A stretch of DNA of 64,000 bases, taken from Ianthella basta (lineage: Eukaryota > Porifera > Demospongiae > Verongiida > Ianthellidae). The stretch spans positions 1,557,306-1,621,305 of the forward strand of contig OZ025887.1 of the NCBI GenBank assembly GCA_964019415.1, written 5' to 3'. Within the stretch, counting starts at the first letter, position 1. The number at the start of each line of letters is the position of its first letter. This document shows positions 47,697-59,515 of the stretch, piece after piece. Made by a program: the position numbers and the translations under genes. Under the pieces are notes generated by a model. The model worked only from the letters and a program-made list of their open reading frames with translations, was not told the DNA's origin and did no database searches.

Positions 47697-48308
47697 GAGC
47701 AGATTTGAGAAGATGACCCACTTCGCGCAATATGTAAACAATAGCTATAGGACAAAACAGTCATGCGGGTGATGTTTCACTGAAAAACGAATTATGGTAT
47801 CATTCATATCTATGGCACAGTCTCTATCTTGTGGCCAAGTTTGAACCCTATAGTCCTTCTCTGAAGCCCTAAACAAAGACTGTGACCTTACACGGTGGCC
47901 ATTGGGTGCGACGTATACGAACATGTCACGTAAGTGTAAAAAGCTATGCACATTATTCAAGGCAACCAGGCCTGGCTCAAAGTCGACATACGTACATTAA
48001 TCCAGCATGCTCGACGAGCATGAAGACCTTCCTGTGCCGAGGACAAGGCAGATACGCTTCCCACGATGACCAACCCAACTTATCCGCCATGCATTTGTGC
48101 CATGACCAGAAGTCCACGTTTTAATTCCCTTTTTTGGCCTAGCACCTAGTGTAATTTCATATTTTAGGCGAGCGTATCTTGGGAACTGAAGCAGCTATTG
48201 AAGCGCAACAAGGGCAATAGAGAGCTCAACCACTCTGCTTTAACACGGTGTCACTAACTCAAAATTGATTAACTGCGCAAAGTGGGTTGTTTTCTCAAAT
48301 CTTCTCGC
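47697..48308. mobile_element. 612-bp non-coding element with diverged terminal inverted repeats
   Basis: The left end GAGCAGATTTGAGAAGATGA...CGCGCA (47697-47729) is mirrored by TGCGCAAAGTGGGTTG...CTTCTCGC (48274-48308), about 80 percent complementary over 33 bp. No transposase frame lies inside. Confidence 0.65.
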
Positions 48309-48648
48309 ATATATGGAATGTCCTCGTCATGTAATGAAGATTAAAATAAAGAAGTATGTGCATCTATTTTATCTGAAGTATGCCGTACAGTGGTTGGTTG
48401 CAGGCTTTGTTGGAGTCCTCTGTTCTTGCCCTATACACCTTACACTACTACAAATCATGGCTATATTTAGAAATACAAGCAAGCGCGGCCTTTGGCCGCT
48501 CTTGCTCCCTCCCTTCCATTCTGCCACCTATGTGAAGTACGTATGTACATGCATGAGCAAGCTGTGGTTGTGGGTGTAGCCCATAGTATCCCTTTTCACT
48601 TATTGGATTGCCCCACCTGCCTGTGGTTTGTTGCATGATTCTCACTGG

Positions 48649-48765
48649 CAATACCTCCATAGCAACACCTTCATAACAACACCTCCATAGCAACACCTCC
48701 ATAGCAACACCTCCATAGCAACACCTCCATAGCAACACCTCCATAACAACACCTCCAATCAACAG
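48649..48765. repeat. 14-bp tandem repeat, about eight copies
   Basis: The unit AGCAACACCTCCAT repeats with C/T and G/A variants. Confidence 0.92.
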
Positions 48766-48879
48766 GTCAGCTGTAGAGGACACCTCTAAGATGATGAAAC
48801 AGTCAATCAATCTACGGCCTTAAAGGCAGCTGTTTATGGTTCCGGTTGCAGGTTGTGCAGAATAACTTGCCATGTGTGT

Positions 48880-48898
48880 GTGGGGGGGGGGGGGGGGA
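48880..48898. repeat. Poly-G run
   Basis: TGTGTGT is followed by about 17 G residues. Confidence 0.85.
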
Positions 48899-50110
48899 TG
48901 GGTGGCATCAGTGATGTGCATGTCTACAGTTGGTACATTTTGTGCCCCATTTCCACTTTGTACATCATTCTTTTCTCACTCAGACAGTGTATCAGGTGCA
49001 CTGGTGGTCAGTTTAATTTACAACCTGTGGCCTGTCCATTTTCAGCTTTCAGCCTACTAAACTTGAAGTTAAAACTGAAACTGAAATCACACAGAGCAAA
49101 CTCAGCTTTCAATAGTTAGCGATAGGTTATGTTGATGTAAAAGCAGATCATATGGACCATGGATCAGGAGGTGGATTGCTCCTGATGACGAAGCTGTCAC
49201 AAGGCTAGCGTGTGGCAGTATCTAGCGCTTTATCACACCAAAACTGACTTGACTCTGCACTTGCACTTGTGGTAGTTATAACCCTCTTCAAGGATAGCAT
49301 AGGTACTCATTGCTACGTGCAGTAACAGATACCATTTCAACCTGCACTGTGTGGTCTCTTCCTGGTAGCACTGACACATGTGCAGCATGCACTGTGTGGT
49401 AGTCGTGGTGGTACATAGTACTTAAAGAATACAGGCAGGAGAATAGGTGGGAGGGTATCGAATTGGCAACATTAGAATTGCTTTGTAATGGGTGATGGCG
49501 GGTTTAGATATGTAAAAATGCATGTGGTGTGTGTGTGCATGTCCATTATATACACATACATAGCAGCATTACATTAGTTGGTAATTGTATTATGGTGGGC
49601 ACTTATATTTGAGGTGAAGTGAAACAGAGAAACCAGACAAGTGCCAAATTGCCCACTACCCATACAAGTCGGTGTTGTGCATTAGGTATTTAACTAATGA
49701 CCAGGCTTCATGCTGTGTACCCTCAGAGACTACAGTGAAGGAAACACAGGCGAGAGGACTATAGAAGCCTATCCATTAGTCACCCCACAATACCTCTGTT
49801 TGATCATGAGCCAACCCACACATCCTGTATGGTTTCCCTTCCTCACCTCAAACTTGCCATGTACAGTTGCAAATATTTGTTGAAAACTCTACCTCTAAAT
49901 ACAATTAAGAGTACATTTGTAATGTTTTTGCATTCTTTGAATTATTCTCACAAATCCCATGCATACCATTCGCGATTTTGAGGAGCATTAAGAACATGAC
50001 AAAAGTTCCAAGAATATCAGTGTGAGTACAGTTTGCAATGGGCTCTAGCCCATTATATAATTATGCAGAATACTAATCCACCTGATTCATGCATACCTTA
50101 GATCCACTAA

Positions 50111-50300
50111 TACAGTAGTCTCCCATTTCAGAACCCCCCCTGGTGAAGGACCACTTCATGTATATATAAGACCAGCTTTGCTAGTCACAGATACATACAG
50201 TACACATGTACCAGACACCTCCTTTTGAGAGACCACCTGTTTTGAAAGACCATCTTAGAGTGGGCCCTAAGGGTGATCTCTCAAAGGGGAGACTGCTATA
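50111..50300. mobile_element. 190-bp Tc1/mariner-like MITE
   Basis: Ends TACAGTAGTCTCCCA and, inverted, TATAGCAGTCTCCCC, each with an outer TA. The interior repeats GAGAGACCACC-like words and has no coding frame. Confidence 0.65.
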
Positions 50301-50436
50301 CTAGATTGTACCAGGTATACACCCTGGCTTAGCATCTCCATGGACTGCACGTATGCTGCATAATTAATCCACTACATGTGCACTATGTGTACAAGCCTAC
50401 TCAGATAAGTGCATGCATAATTGTGTGTGCCACACA

Positions 50437-50440
50437 CATG

Positions 50441-50530
<90 letters not shown>
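50437..50530. repeat. (CA)n microsatellite
   Basis: Nearly pure CA array. Confidence 0.97.
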
Positions 50531-50531
<1 letters not shown>

Positions 50532-51226
50532 GGGAAGGACTGATCAATTGGTGTTTCAAACAAAAAATCCTTGCTAGTGGCATTTTGATGATCAAGACTG
50601 TTGGTTTTTTGGTTTGAAAAGTGTGGTGATTGATGTGTGGGTATGTAGATAGTCCACATGAAGATGGCAATCATGGAATATTATGAGCAAGGTCTCCACC
50701 TTCCATATAGACATACGTACATACCACACTTATGGGGAAATATTACATGATATTTCCCGAGGCCAGAAACCACATATCACTGTGCAATGCATCCCCTGAA
50801 AGTGTGGTATATCTTATACATACCCCATTACCAAGAAAATCATGTTCAAATAGAAGTTTCAGGCCTGAAAAAGACACTTCTTTGGAACAGGGTTTATGTG
50901 TACATAATCCTATGCTCGCGAACCAGAAACAAGCCTCGGATGCACTCTCAAGTGCCCCATGCTCTTCAAACTGGTATGTTACTGTATGTCCAGCACAACA
51001 CCCCATGCAAACAGTGTAAAAATATAACTTCCCTTCATCACTAAGATGAAATTCAATGCTACACTGAAATTCAGTACATGAGTTTACGAAACTGCCTAGG
51101 ACTAACATCACTTGCCCAGTCACTACAAAGGCACTCCTATACTGTACCTCTTGTATTGCCACTATTTATAGCTAACAAATTATGCAGTCCATTGATCACG
51201 TCCCTATAGGACATGTACAGTTAGTG

Positions 51227-52951
51227 TTAAAACCTAAAGGATGAGCTTTTGTACTGCTCCCTATTCTTCAGCTTCTCGTCACGCATAGCCGGGATGAGGC
51301 CCTTCTCAAAGGCAATCTGGAGGGTTTCATCTGCTGTTGTGATGTGAGGATACTGACGCAGTGCCCACTTGATGTAGACAAGGAACTCATTCCAGTCCAC
51401 GAGACCATCGGCATCCATGTCGATTGCTTTGAAGGCCAACCGTGTGTCCACGCATCTGTAGCAGCCAAAGTATGGCTGCATGAAGCCGTGGTAGAAGGAG
51501 TCAAACTGCAGGCAGTTGTCCTTCTTCCTCTCCTGCGAATCCCACTCGTCCCACTCACGTTTGATGTCATCGATGATTCCCTGGTGGTGGTCCTGGGTGA
51601 GCTTTGCATTTGCAATAACCTCACTCATTGCAGTAGTGAGCTTGCCTCCAGATCGATCGAAAAGAATGGCTAGGCCAACTTTGCTCATGTACTCCTCCTT
51701 TCTGCCCTCGCGAAGATCTTCCAGCATCTTCTCCTTCATTTCCTGGAGGACTTTGGCGTCTTTGAACTCCTCGTGTTCGCCAAACAGGTTGATCAGTCTG
51801 TCCCTAAGCATATCGACAGTAGCCAGGGTAGTGATGCGAATGGGTGCCTCCACTCCAAAGAAATCGGCTACATCAAAATCTCCTATGCCCAGGAAACCAA
51901 ACACCAAATCGCAGGCCCGTGCACCATAAATTGGCTGTTTTGGATGGGGCTCCTTTCCCGTCGTCAGCTTGGTGATTTCATATGCAGCGCTCCTCAGGTG
52001 CTTGCAGTTGTACGTCTGCTGAACCTTCTCATTCCCCATGCGAATCAGGTTCATCATGGTGACGGAGGAGCAAGCATGCCCCAAGGCAGCACCTTCCTCA
52101 CACAGGCTGGCCCACACTCCGTCTGCTCCAGCACTCAGACAGTCCAGCTGTGAAGCAGTCTGCAGATCCCACTTCTGGTGAATGTGCACAAGCAGCTTCC
52201 CCGAGCTCCAGCCGTTGGAATCCATGGTCCTGCGAATGCTGGCTGTCCATGCCTCCAGCTCTTCAGGAAGAAACTCTCCAAATGGATCTTCAAAGCAAAG
52301 GGCGAACATGCGGTGTTCTTCTGGCAGTCGTGCCAGGAAAGTGACGATCTCCAGCACGCGTTCAGGAACATCCGTCATAGCCACAGGTAAATCACGCATG
52401 TTGAGAAGGATGCGAGCGTCTTTGGATATGTTCTCTTTCACCCACTTGATCCACTTCAGGATAAGCATGCACATGTCGTTCACTGTGAACTTCTCTCCCC
52501 ACTTGATATCTTTGCTGGCGAAGTCCGCCTCGAAGAATGTATTGGCCAAACCATACTTCTTGTTCTTCCGCAAGGAGACGGGGACGGACTCCGTGTCGTA
52601 CGCTCCGTCTTTGATGCCTTCGGTCACTTCGGAGAAGGAGTACAGCCGGCTGCGATCTTCACCCGAGTCGACCAACCATTGACAAAACTCATCGTCCACG
52701 CGGGTCATGTGGGAGAACGAAGCAACAATGATGTCCTTTATTCCGCACTTCTTGACGTGCTGAAAGATCTTCTTCTTGTTCTCCATTGTGTGGCTGCGCA
52801 GCTGACCGACGGTGCTCTCGCGGATGGAGTTGTCGAGCACGAAGAAGTCCATATTTTTCAGTCTCTCTCGCTTCTGCACTCGCACCGCCTCGATGTCTGC
52901 TCGCATGCGGGCGACTTCATCTCGCACAACCTTGGTATCTGCACCGCTCAT
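51227..52951 (-). CDS. DRE-TIM (HMG-CoA lyase-like) barrel-EF-hand protein A, intronless
   Basis: A single 574-codon frame from ATG 52951 to TAA. Residues about 34-310 resemble the HMG-CoA lyase/isopropylmalate synthase barrel. FFVLDNSIRESTVGQL (36-51) sits where these enzymes have RDGxQ; IKDIIVASFS (71-80) follows. HIH (256-258) aligns with the metal-binding HxH, and GADGVWASL (275-283) with the downstream strand and loop. The RDG motif reads RES here, so ordinary lyase activity is doubtful. The C-terminus has a degenerate EF-hand (about 465-490) and a canonical loop DMDADGLVDWNE (511-522), implying calcium binding. A paralogue in opposite orientation lies at 61598-63325. Lack of introns is striking beside the multi-exon genes here. 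The fold call is from remembered motifs. No function is assigned. Confidence 0.75.
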   Translation of the reverse strand: MSGADTKVVRDEVARMRADIEAVRVQKRERLKNMDFFVLDNSIRESTVGQLRSHTMENKKKIFQHVKKCGIKDIIVASFSHMTRVDDEFCQWLVDSGEDRSRLYSFSEVTEGIKDGAYDTESVPVSLRKNKKYGLANTFFEADFASKDIKWGEKFTVNDMCMLILKWIKWVKENISKDARILLNMRDLPVAMTDVPERVLEIVTFLARLPEEHRMFALCFEDPFGEFLPEELEAWTASIRRTMDSNGWSSGKLLVHIHQKWDLQTASQLDCLSAGADGVWASLCEEGAALGHACSSVTMMNLIRMGNEKVQQTYNCKHLRSAAYEITKLTTGKEPHPKQPIYGARACDLVFGFLGIGDFDVADFFGVEAPIRITTLATVDMLRDRLINLFGEHEEFKDAKVLQEMKEKMLEDLREGRKEEYMSKVGLAILFDRSGGKLTTAMSEVIANAKLTQDHHQGIIDDIKREWDEWDSQERKKDNCLQFDSFYHGFMQPYFGCYRCVDTRLAFKAIDMDADGLVDWNEFLVYIKWALRQYPHITTADETLQIAFEKGLIPAMRDEKLKNREQYKSSSFRF

Positions 52952-52993
52952 CGTCAGTCCTGCCCCGAAGACTCAGAAAGCGACTAGAGCCAC

Positions 52994-53003
52994 TCTTTTA
53001 AGC
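52994..53003 (-). promoter_or_regulatory. TATA-like element upstream of gene A
   Basis: GCTTAAAAG on the minus strand lies about 45 bp upstream of ATG 52951. Position is compatible with a TATA box and a very short leader; weak evidence. Confidence 0.3.
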
Positions 53004-53231
53004 AATTCGCTATTAGACACTCGGAAGCCTGAACAACAAGGCGGTAACGGCTGACTTTCCGTTTTAATTTATGCGGTGAAGCGCATAGCAAGACAAATCT
53101 ATTAGTGGTTGTGGTGACCTGAAGCACACGTTGACTGTAACACTGAACTAGAACATGTACTTGGACATTGTTATGATTACACTTGTTGATCGTGTTGCCT
53201 GCAGTGCTTAGAACATTGGTGCCAGCTGCTG

Positions 53232-53325
53232 TGTATTCAATCAATCAATCGATCAATCATTATTTAAGTGCACCATGCCCATTGGCACTAGGGCACAGAT
53301 TGGCCCCATGCAGCACTTACACATA
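53232..53325 (-). mobile_element. LINE 3'-end fragment with (TGAT)n tail
   Basis: TTAAGTGCACCATG...ACTAGGGCACAG...GGCCCCATGCAGCACT matches the extreme 3' end of the LINE at 57065-58946 (minus strand). It ends in (TGAT)n/(TGAA)n repeats instead of (TAA)n. 5'-truncated remnant. Confidence 0.65.
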
Positions 53326-54404
53326 ACAGGCAAAATGAATACTCATGGACCTGCAGTGGTGTGTTTAAGTTGAAAGCACTTGGTGTCAAGGCCCATTTCC
53401 CTGTCAATGAATTATTGGTGACCATTTGAGCGGGGCTCCTCTAGAATACGACAGTGGTGGTCTCGGTGTCACAAGGAATCTGGGTCCCCGATTTTTGTTC
53501 CCCGTATATATACAATATACAATATTCCCTAGTAAAAATATAGGTACTTTATAAACCAACACCCTGGATGACCATACCCCTTATGGTAAGCACTCCCTTG
53601 ACTGTTGCCTATATAATCACAACATTATAACTTTAAGGGCCATGTTGTATGACAAGTAATGGGTGTTGCATAAGAGTTTGGGATGTGGTAAGGACCATGT
53701 GGGGAAAAGTAATTACCCACAATTATTGTTTGGCTGAGGGGGCAAATGTAACTGGTTCTTTACATGCAACCCATTAATTACTGCCCATGTATAGCAGCTC
53801 CGATTCCTTCAGACAAAATCATACAACCACCCTTTGCCATGCACTTCTTCTCAGCACTTCTTTTCAAGTTCAGCACCATTGTGTATCCTGCTGAGCCCGT
53901 GTGGCTGCTGGAGCTGCTTGTGACATGCACCACCCTAACATACACATTAGGTCACACTTCCACTGGTTGCATATACTTAACTAATGGTATTACACTTACT
54001 ACAAAAGCCTGGAGCTTCTAACCACTGCGCAGGCACCCCACATGGTTGAGATAACCGCATTTATACTAGTGCAAACACCATCTATCCCTGTTATTCTTTA
54101 TAGTGAATTTTGTAGTGCATTGTGTATCCCCCTACATTACAATCCCTGACATGGATGCCATATCCCCCAGGTGCCATGGTAAATACTATGTAATACTAGA
54201 ATGCTGCCTATACTTGCAGACTCCACAGGACAGTGTTGTGGTGCAACAAGCACAACTTTATAATGTATGTACATGTCAAAAATGAAACACAAACAGTCCA
54301 TTAATAATCTTTGGAGGTAGAAGACAGTGCCACATAATATGAATATGTAGTCCATTTGTTCATATGATGTTATTCCAAACACCTGTAGCTGTAGCATGTT
54401 GAAA

Positions 54405-54650
54405 TCATGTTTGTAGCTACCGTAATTTAAAACTACAAATTTTAACAGCAACTTAAATTTCGCATTTTGATATGTCCTAGATTGGACGAGTATTAATTTA
54501 GTGATTTTCCAGTTGTATCTGTGTAGCTATAAGACTTTTTTCACCTGCAAACACTTTTGGGTACAACTTTTAGCAAGTTTTGCACTACTCACTGAATTCA
54601 CTAAATTAGTACCTGTTAAAATTAGTAGCCTTAAACTTATGCAAACTTAG
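54405..54650. mobile_element. AT-rich miniature inverted-repeat element
   Basis: CTACAAATTTTAACAGCAAC near the left end is mirrored at the right by the complement of GGCTACTAATTTTAACAGGT. Internal sequence aligns with 33160-33290. Non-coding. Next to it, TTAGTCAGGCGT (about 54647) and ACGCCTGACTAA (about 54700) form a further inverted pair. Confidence 0.6.
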
Positions 54651-55489
54651 TCAGGCGTTGCGTGACCCATCTGTGCACGGGGAGGGCCACGTCATGAGAC
54701 GCCTGACTAATGCAAACTTTCGTCACTTGCATTTGTTTCTTGTACAAAAGTACACAATGTAACAAGAAACAAGTACAAAATTGTACAATTGTACAACAAA
54801 CATCTACAAAATGGCTCCATAGGTGCTGGTCCGGTTCACTGCCATTTTCCCTTTCCCCCTCTTTCCTTACCATGTGTAGTTCCAAATGTTGTCTTTCATT
54901 CGTGTCACCATGGTACATAGACCGTCTTAATGAGCATTTCCGATAATGTCACTGACTAGTCAGTGCCCGTTGGTCAACTCCACCTGCACCTGTCACTGCT
55001 TTCCTGCTAACCAACATCCTGTCACCATTCATAGTCATCAAAGACCATCCACTCATCCCCTTAAACCATGTCTCTGTCAGACATACAATAGCATGTGAAA
55101 AACGTAATTACTTTTGCCTGTATATCCCTACTCTTCACCACTCTCCACCACTCAATCTGTCACCTCCATTCCATCTCCTCCCAACTCTTCTTGAAAACCC
55201 TACTACGGCAACTCATAATATTGAATTTCATGACCTCAAACTCACCCCATTCACACTGTCAGATTCCACATTAACACACTCCCACTGCATGCCCTCCCCC
55301 CTTCCAGCTGTGCCACTGCCCGTACTGCCTCCCACCCCCTTGTTAACTACACAGAACTCACACTATCAGTGACTGTAAAAAAGGTGATTTCAATTTTCCA
55401 GAGTTCCCCTAAAGCTACCTCTTACTGATATTGTAGCCTGGTTAGGTTTAAGATCAAAGGGTCTGTCTAGTTGAGATATCCTGTATCCA

Positions 55490-55555
55490 ACCACATCCTG
55501 GGTGTTATTCTTCATAACACCTAGGTGTTATGAAGAATAACACCCAGGATGTGGT
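55490..55555. repeat. Perfect 66-bp palindrome without spacer
   Basis: The sequence from ACCACATCCTGGGTG to CACCCAGGATGTGGT is exactly its own reverse complement, centred on CCTAGG at 55520-55525. Such loop-free palindromes are usually unstable. Confidence 0.97.
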
Positions 55556-55603
55556 CACTGAACAACTGTCACCCCACTAATTGAAACAACATTCTCTATT
55601 ATA

Positions 55604-55606
55604 TGC

Positions 55607-55654
<48 letters not shown>

Positions 55655-55710
55655 ATGCGTGTGCATGTGTGTGTGTGCATGCGTGTGCATGTGTGTGTGT
55701 GTGTGCACGC
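55604..55710. repeat. (GT)n microsatellite with GCATGC interruptions
   Basis: GT array ending in alternating GCATGCGTGTGCATGTGTGT blocks. Confidence 0.95.
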
Positions 55711-55789
55711 ATCAATATGTGTTACTGTCTGCAGTGGCATGTAGCCTGCTGTTTCATATGAATGCTGAGTACACGGTGCAATATGTATG

Positions 55790-56107
55790 TCAGTTAGATA
55801 GTGATATCGAACTTCCAGGGCTCCTTCTCGGTCCATGAAGTTGGGGCAATGTCGATCGCAATTCTTGGCGAAAGCCCAGACAATTGGCGATTGTGGTGGG
55901 TGGATACGGATCTCCGTCTGCTCTCCTAGCCTCCACTACAAAACGAGCAAGCCACAGATTCAGCAGCAGGGCGCTCAAGGAGGCCTGGGGGTACCTTTCG
56001 CTGCGGCGCTTGTTACGTTCTTCCCGCCACTCGTCCAGAGCGCGAGCTGCTCAGTTGGTCGCTCTCACTGTGGTCGGCGGAACGTAGCCGTTACAAATCT
56101 CAGACAT
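55790..56107 (-). pseudogene. Crypton/DUF3504-like tyrosine recombinase fragment with a stop
   Basis: From ATG 56107 the frame gives VPPTTVRATN, then TGA, AARALDEWREERN, LLNLWLARFVVEARR and DGDPYPPTTIANCLGFRQELR, ending at 55790. This order is typical of the N-terminal part of DUF3504 (Crypton-derived) proteins, in which a Trp usually stands where TGA is read. The catalytic C-terminal half is missing. Confidence 0.6.
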
Positions 56108-56235
56108 CTTGCCTGGTGACACTGGAGGGGCGAAGCGTGTCGTCGGCTGTTCTGAAAGCTGTAGATTTCTTTTTCTTCTTCGAAATCTGGGCCCGAATCA
56201 TCGCGCGAATGTTGTCTATATGGGATAGGCTACAA

Positions 56236-56382
56236 ATAGGTTAAACCCTAGCTTCTTCCGGTGTTACAGGATATCACCTCGGTGGTCAATTCATATCACC
56301 CTCGGGCCTTCGGCCCTCGGGCGATATGATTGACCACCTCGGTGATATCCTGTAACACCTAAGAAGCTAGGGTTTAACCTAT
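56236..56382. repeat. 147-bp near-perfect hairpin (foldback element)
   Basis: Arms of about 72 bp, from ATAGGTTAAACCCTAGCTTC to its complement, meet at GGGCC-TTC-GGCCC. Only a few mismatches and one 1-bp gap separate the arms. No target duplication was evident. Confidence 0.93.
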
Positions 56383-57064
56383 ACTTGAAGCAGATGTTGA
56401 CCTGGCAACTGAATGCTGACTGCTGCATTATAGGTCTGTCAGAGGCCTTCACACGATATACAGGTGACCAAAGTGAAGGATTGATGCTAGGAACACAATT
56501 TTGGCAGCAAGTAATCTAGTGACTCTCTCTCTACAGAAGTCACTAGATTACTTGCTAGAATTGAAGATAAAACTTTTGAGAAGGCAGTGTCACATAGCTT
56601 ATAAAAAGGGACAGTAAAACATTTGAAGCAGACTGGAAAGGATCCCTCTATTTATGAAACTGTTAGGCCAAGTTGCTCTACTGCAGCTCCAAATGTGCAT
56701 GTGGTCACACATCAATGAACACTTCGAGAGAGCATGGCATGCACAAACTATCTGTACCATATACGCCACTCCCAGCATGACCTTAACAGAGACCAGAACA
56801 GCAGTCAAGAGTCCTCAGGAGTGCATCACATGATGGCCAGAGCTCCTTAAGGGCTGAACAGGTAATGTAAACCATGTGGTCATGTGACAATCATGTGATT
56901 TAATAAGCATTGTGTATTGATTCTGATTATATATGTGCAAGTGGTGAATTGCTGCCCACTCTGAAAGCGTGTGTGAACAAGGAGATAATCATTTGCTGCA
57001 CAAGTTACTGTCTGCACTTGTGTGGACATAATCATATGCATTATGCTAGCTTACTCATTTGCAC

Positions 57065-58946
57065 ATACATATATTATTATTATTATTAATTAAGTGCACT
57101 GTGTTGTATAATACAAACACTAGGGTGTCAGCCCCATGCAGCACTATAATATAGTTGAATGTAACAAAGTGATAAAAGAATCACAATGGGCATAGTTCTT
57201 TAAGAGCAGCTTGTCCTTTTCTGCCACATCCTCTGCAGCGCCTTTCGCACTCTTCCATCTCTGCATGCCTCCTCCAGTACCCATATCACCCTCTCGTCGT
57301 CCTTCATGCTCTCCCATCCCACCACTATCTCTTTCATCAGCCTTGCCATTTCTCTCCTCTCTTCTGCCACAATACACTCCGGCACATAAAGTGCTTGACA
57401 TCTTCCACTTCACCATTGTCACAATTCTTACAAAGTCGTTCGCCCCTACTTAACCCACACCATCTGCCAGTTTCTACCCTTAATTCTGCTGTTCTCCCTC
57501 GTAGTCTCACCATCATCCTCCTTTGCATCTTACACTCTATCTCCACACACCGCACCTTGCATTCGCATCCATTAAACTCCCAATCACTTCCAGCTTTAGC
57601 CGTTCCCTAGCTGCTTCCCTCCATACCTCTCACACTTCCCTCCATGCTATGTCCTTCAACACCTGCTTTACTTCTTTCATTGTCAACCCACTCACGGCCT
57701 CGGCATCTAACCCCTTCCATTCGAACCTCACCAAACTTTGTTGCAGCTCTTTCACCCACCGCACTGTACACCCTACTTCCAAGGCTTCAAGCATCACAAC
57801 TTTCAATAACCTGCTATCAGTCATCCTCATTACCTGCACCCAGAACTCAATACTTCTCTTCCTTGCCACCCATTTCATTGGTAGCATGTTCATCTCAAAT
57901 TGCAGGGAGACCAAAGGGTGTAGTCTCCCCACCCCTAAAAATATTCTTGCCGCTCGCATCTGCACATTTTCAACTGGCCCGAGTTGCGCTCCACTACCCA
58001 TACCTCTGCCCCATACAACAGCACAGATTCAACAAGAGATTCCATCAGCCTCACAAAGGTAGCTCCTCTCACTTCCCCCACGGTGGCCCTGCACCTTCTG
58101 AGCTAGTCACTTAGTGCTTTTGCTCCCGCCTTTCTTCTCTCCTCCACCATTCTCGTACCTTGCAGGTGCTCATCAACCACACACCCAAGATACTTGTACT
58201 CCTGCACCACCACAATCTCTTCCCCTCCAACATGAAACTTCTCTTCCGTCCTCTTCACACCTTTCTTTCTCACATGCATTACCCCACATTTTTCCACATT
58301 CACTTCAACTGACCATTCATTACACCATTCTACTAATGTGTTCAACCCATGCTTCATAGATTTTTCATCCTCTGCAAGAATCACTGTGTCATCTGCATAC
58401 AACAACACTGAGATTAGCTGACCCCTACACTTTACCCCCACTCCTGCCTCGTTCAGCTTAGTTATCAGTGAATTGATATACAAGGAGAACAACAGTGGCG
58501 AAAGGATGCATCCCTGTCTCAACCCGCATGTTACTTTGAAAGGTTCACTTCGTCCCTCTCCCACCTTCACTTCACAACTCACATCCTCATAAACTGCCTT
58601 TAAGAAAGCTGAGAGGCGACCTCCTAACCCCATTCCCTCTAAACACCTCCACAACTTCCCTCTGTCCACCCTGTCATATGCCTTCTTAAAGTCAATAAAA
58701 CTGGCAAACATCCCTGTCTTTGTCACTGCTTTCACCTGCCCCAGTAATACCAAAGTCATTAACTGATCTCTGCACCCTCTTCCTTTTCTAAACCCTCCCT
58801 GCTCCTCTGCCACCAGCTTCCTTTCTTCAACTACATGCACCAACCTATTCTGAGCAATACTGCACATCGCCTTATAAGCAACTGGCAGTAATGAAATGCC
58901 CTGGAAATCCTCTGTCTTGCATATCCCACTTCTACTCCTCTTTGGT
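57065..58946 (-). mobile_element. 5'-truncated non-LTR retrotransposon (LINE) with reverse transcriptase
   Basis: The coding strand is minus. The first recognisable RT residues are at about 58945 (FQGISLLPVAYKAMC), then EQGGFRKGRGCRDQL, FIDFKKAYDRVDR, GLRQGCILSPLLFSLYIN and the catalytic LLYADDTVILAED. The frame breaks near 58100. Downstream parts continue in other frames (58001-57630, 57555-57337) to a C-terminal CKNC...EDVKHFMC finger. The element ends in a (TAA)n-like tail at about 57070-57090. No endonuclease domain remains. Clade not assigned. Confidence 0.88.
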
Positions 58947-59444
58947 ATGTATATATATATGTTATATACATGCATTATACACATGATAATACAATGGCTT
59001 ACATTGGTGAGTGTCGTGATTGGTGAGTGGCACATTCCTGGATCTTCTTCCCCATGCACAGTCAGTGAAGATACTGGCATCTGGAGAACTGTATAAAAAT
59101 TTCTAAAGCACAAAGGCAGAATGATTTATGCAGCATGTTATTTGTATATTTAGGCCTTTCCACTCCTTCCCACCAGTATCTCTCATTCCTCCCCATGGAC
59201 CTCAAGTTCCCCGCTGTATCCCACTCCACCATCCCTTGCTATAGGAATATTAACTGCACATGCACTCCTGCCTGGCCCTCCTTGCCTCTAATCTCCCATG
59301 TGCACTCAGTGCACCATTGCATGCACTTGCCATAGAACTATATAGTCCAGCATGATCTCCACTGTGACATCATGTACCTTTTCCATGTCCATTCCATTGT
59401 CCATGTTCCATTTCCATGTCATCATGTACCTGTTCCTGTACGCA

Positions 59445-59515
59445 GCTGACAAAGACCTTCGGGTCAAAACATCCTGCATTTGATTGATTTATCATTATCA
59501 GTTGTGTCTTGCTCA
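59445..59515 (+). other. Dispersed repeat with hammerhead-like core (copy 3)
   Basis: GCTGACAAAGACC, TTCG, GGTCAAAACATCC, followed by TTTGATTGATTT. Stem II is a perfect GACC-TTCG-GGTC hairpin, but CTGATGA has decayed to CTGACAA. Confidence 0.4.

Larger units (their letters stand above)
47350..51226. other. Intergenic region between BRMS1-like gene and barrel-EF-hand gene A
   Basis: It contains a 612-bp TIR element, a 14-bp tandem repeat, a poly-G run, a Tc1/mariner-like MITE and a CA array. A minus-strand open frame of about 139 codons at 50743-51162 matches nothing I know. No gene was recognised. Confidence 0.55.

Noticed and set aside
50743-51162. 139-codon minus-strand open frame
   Set aside because: No recognisable domain, no splice support, and overlapping plus-strand frames of similar size; probably chance.
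51227-52951. Naming gene A an HMG-CoA lyase
   Set aside because: The catalytic RDG motif is not kept, and length and EF-hands do not fit; only the fold relation is claimed.
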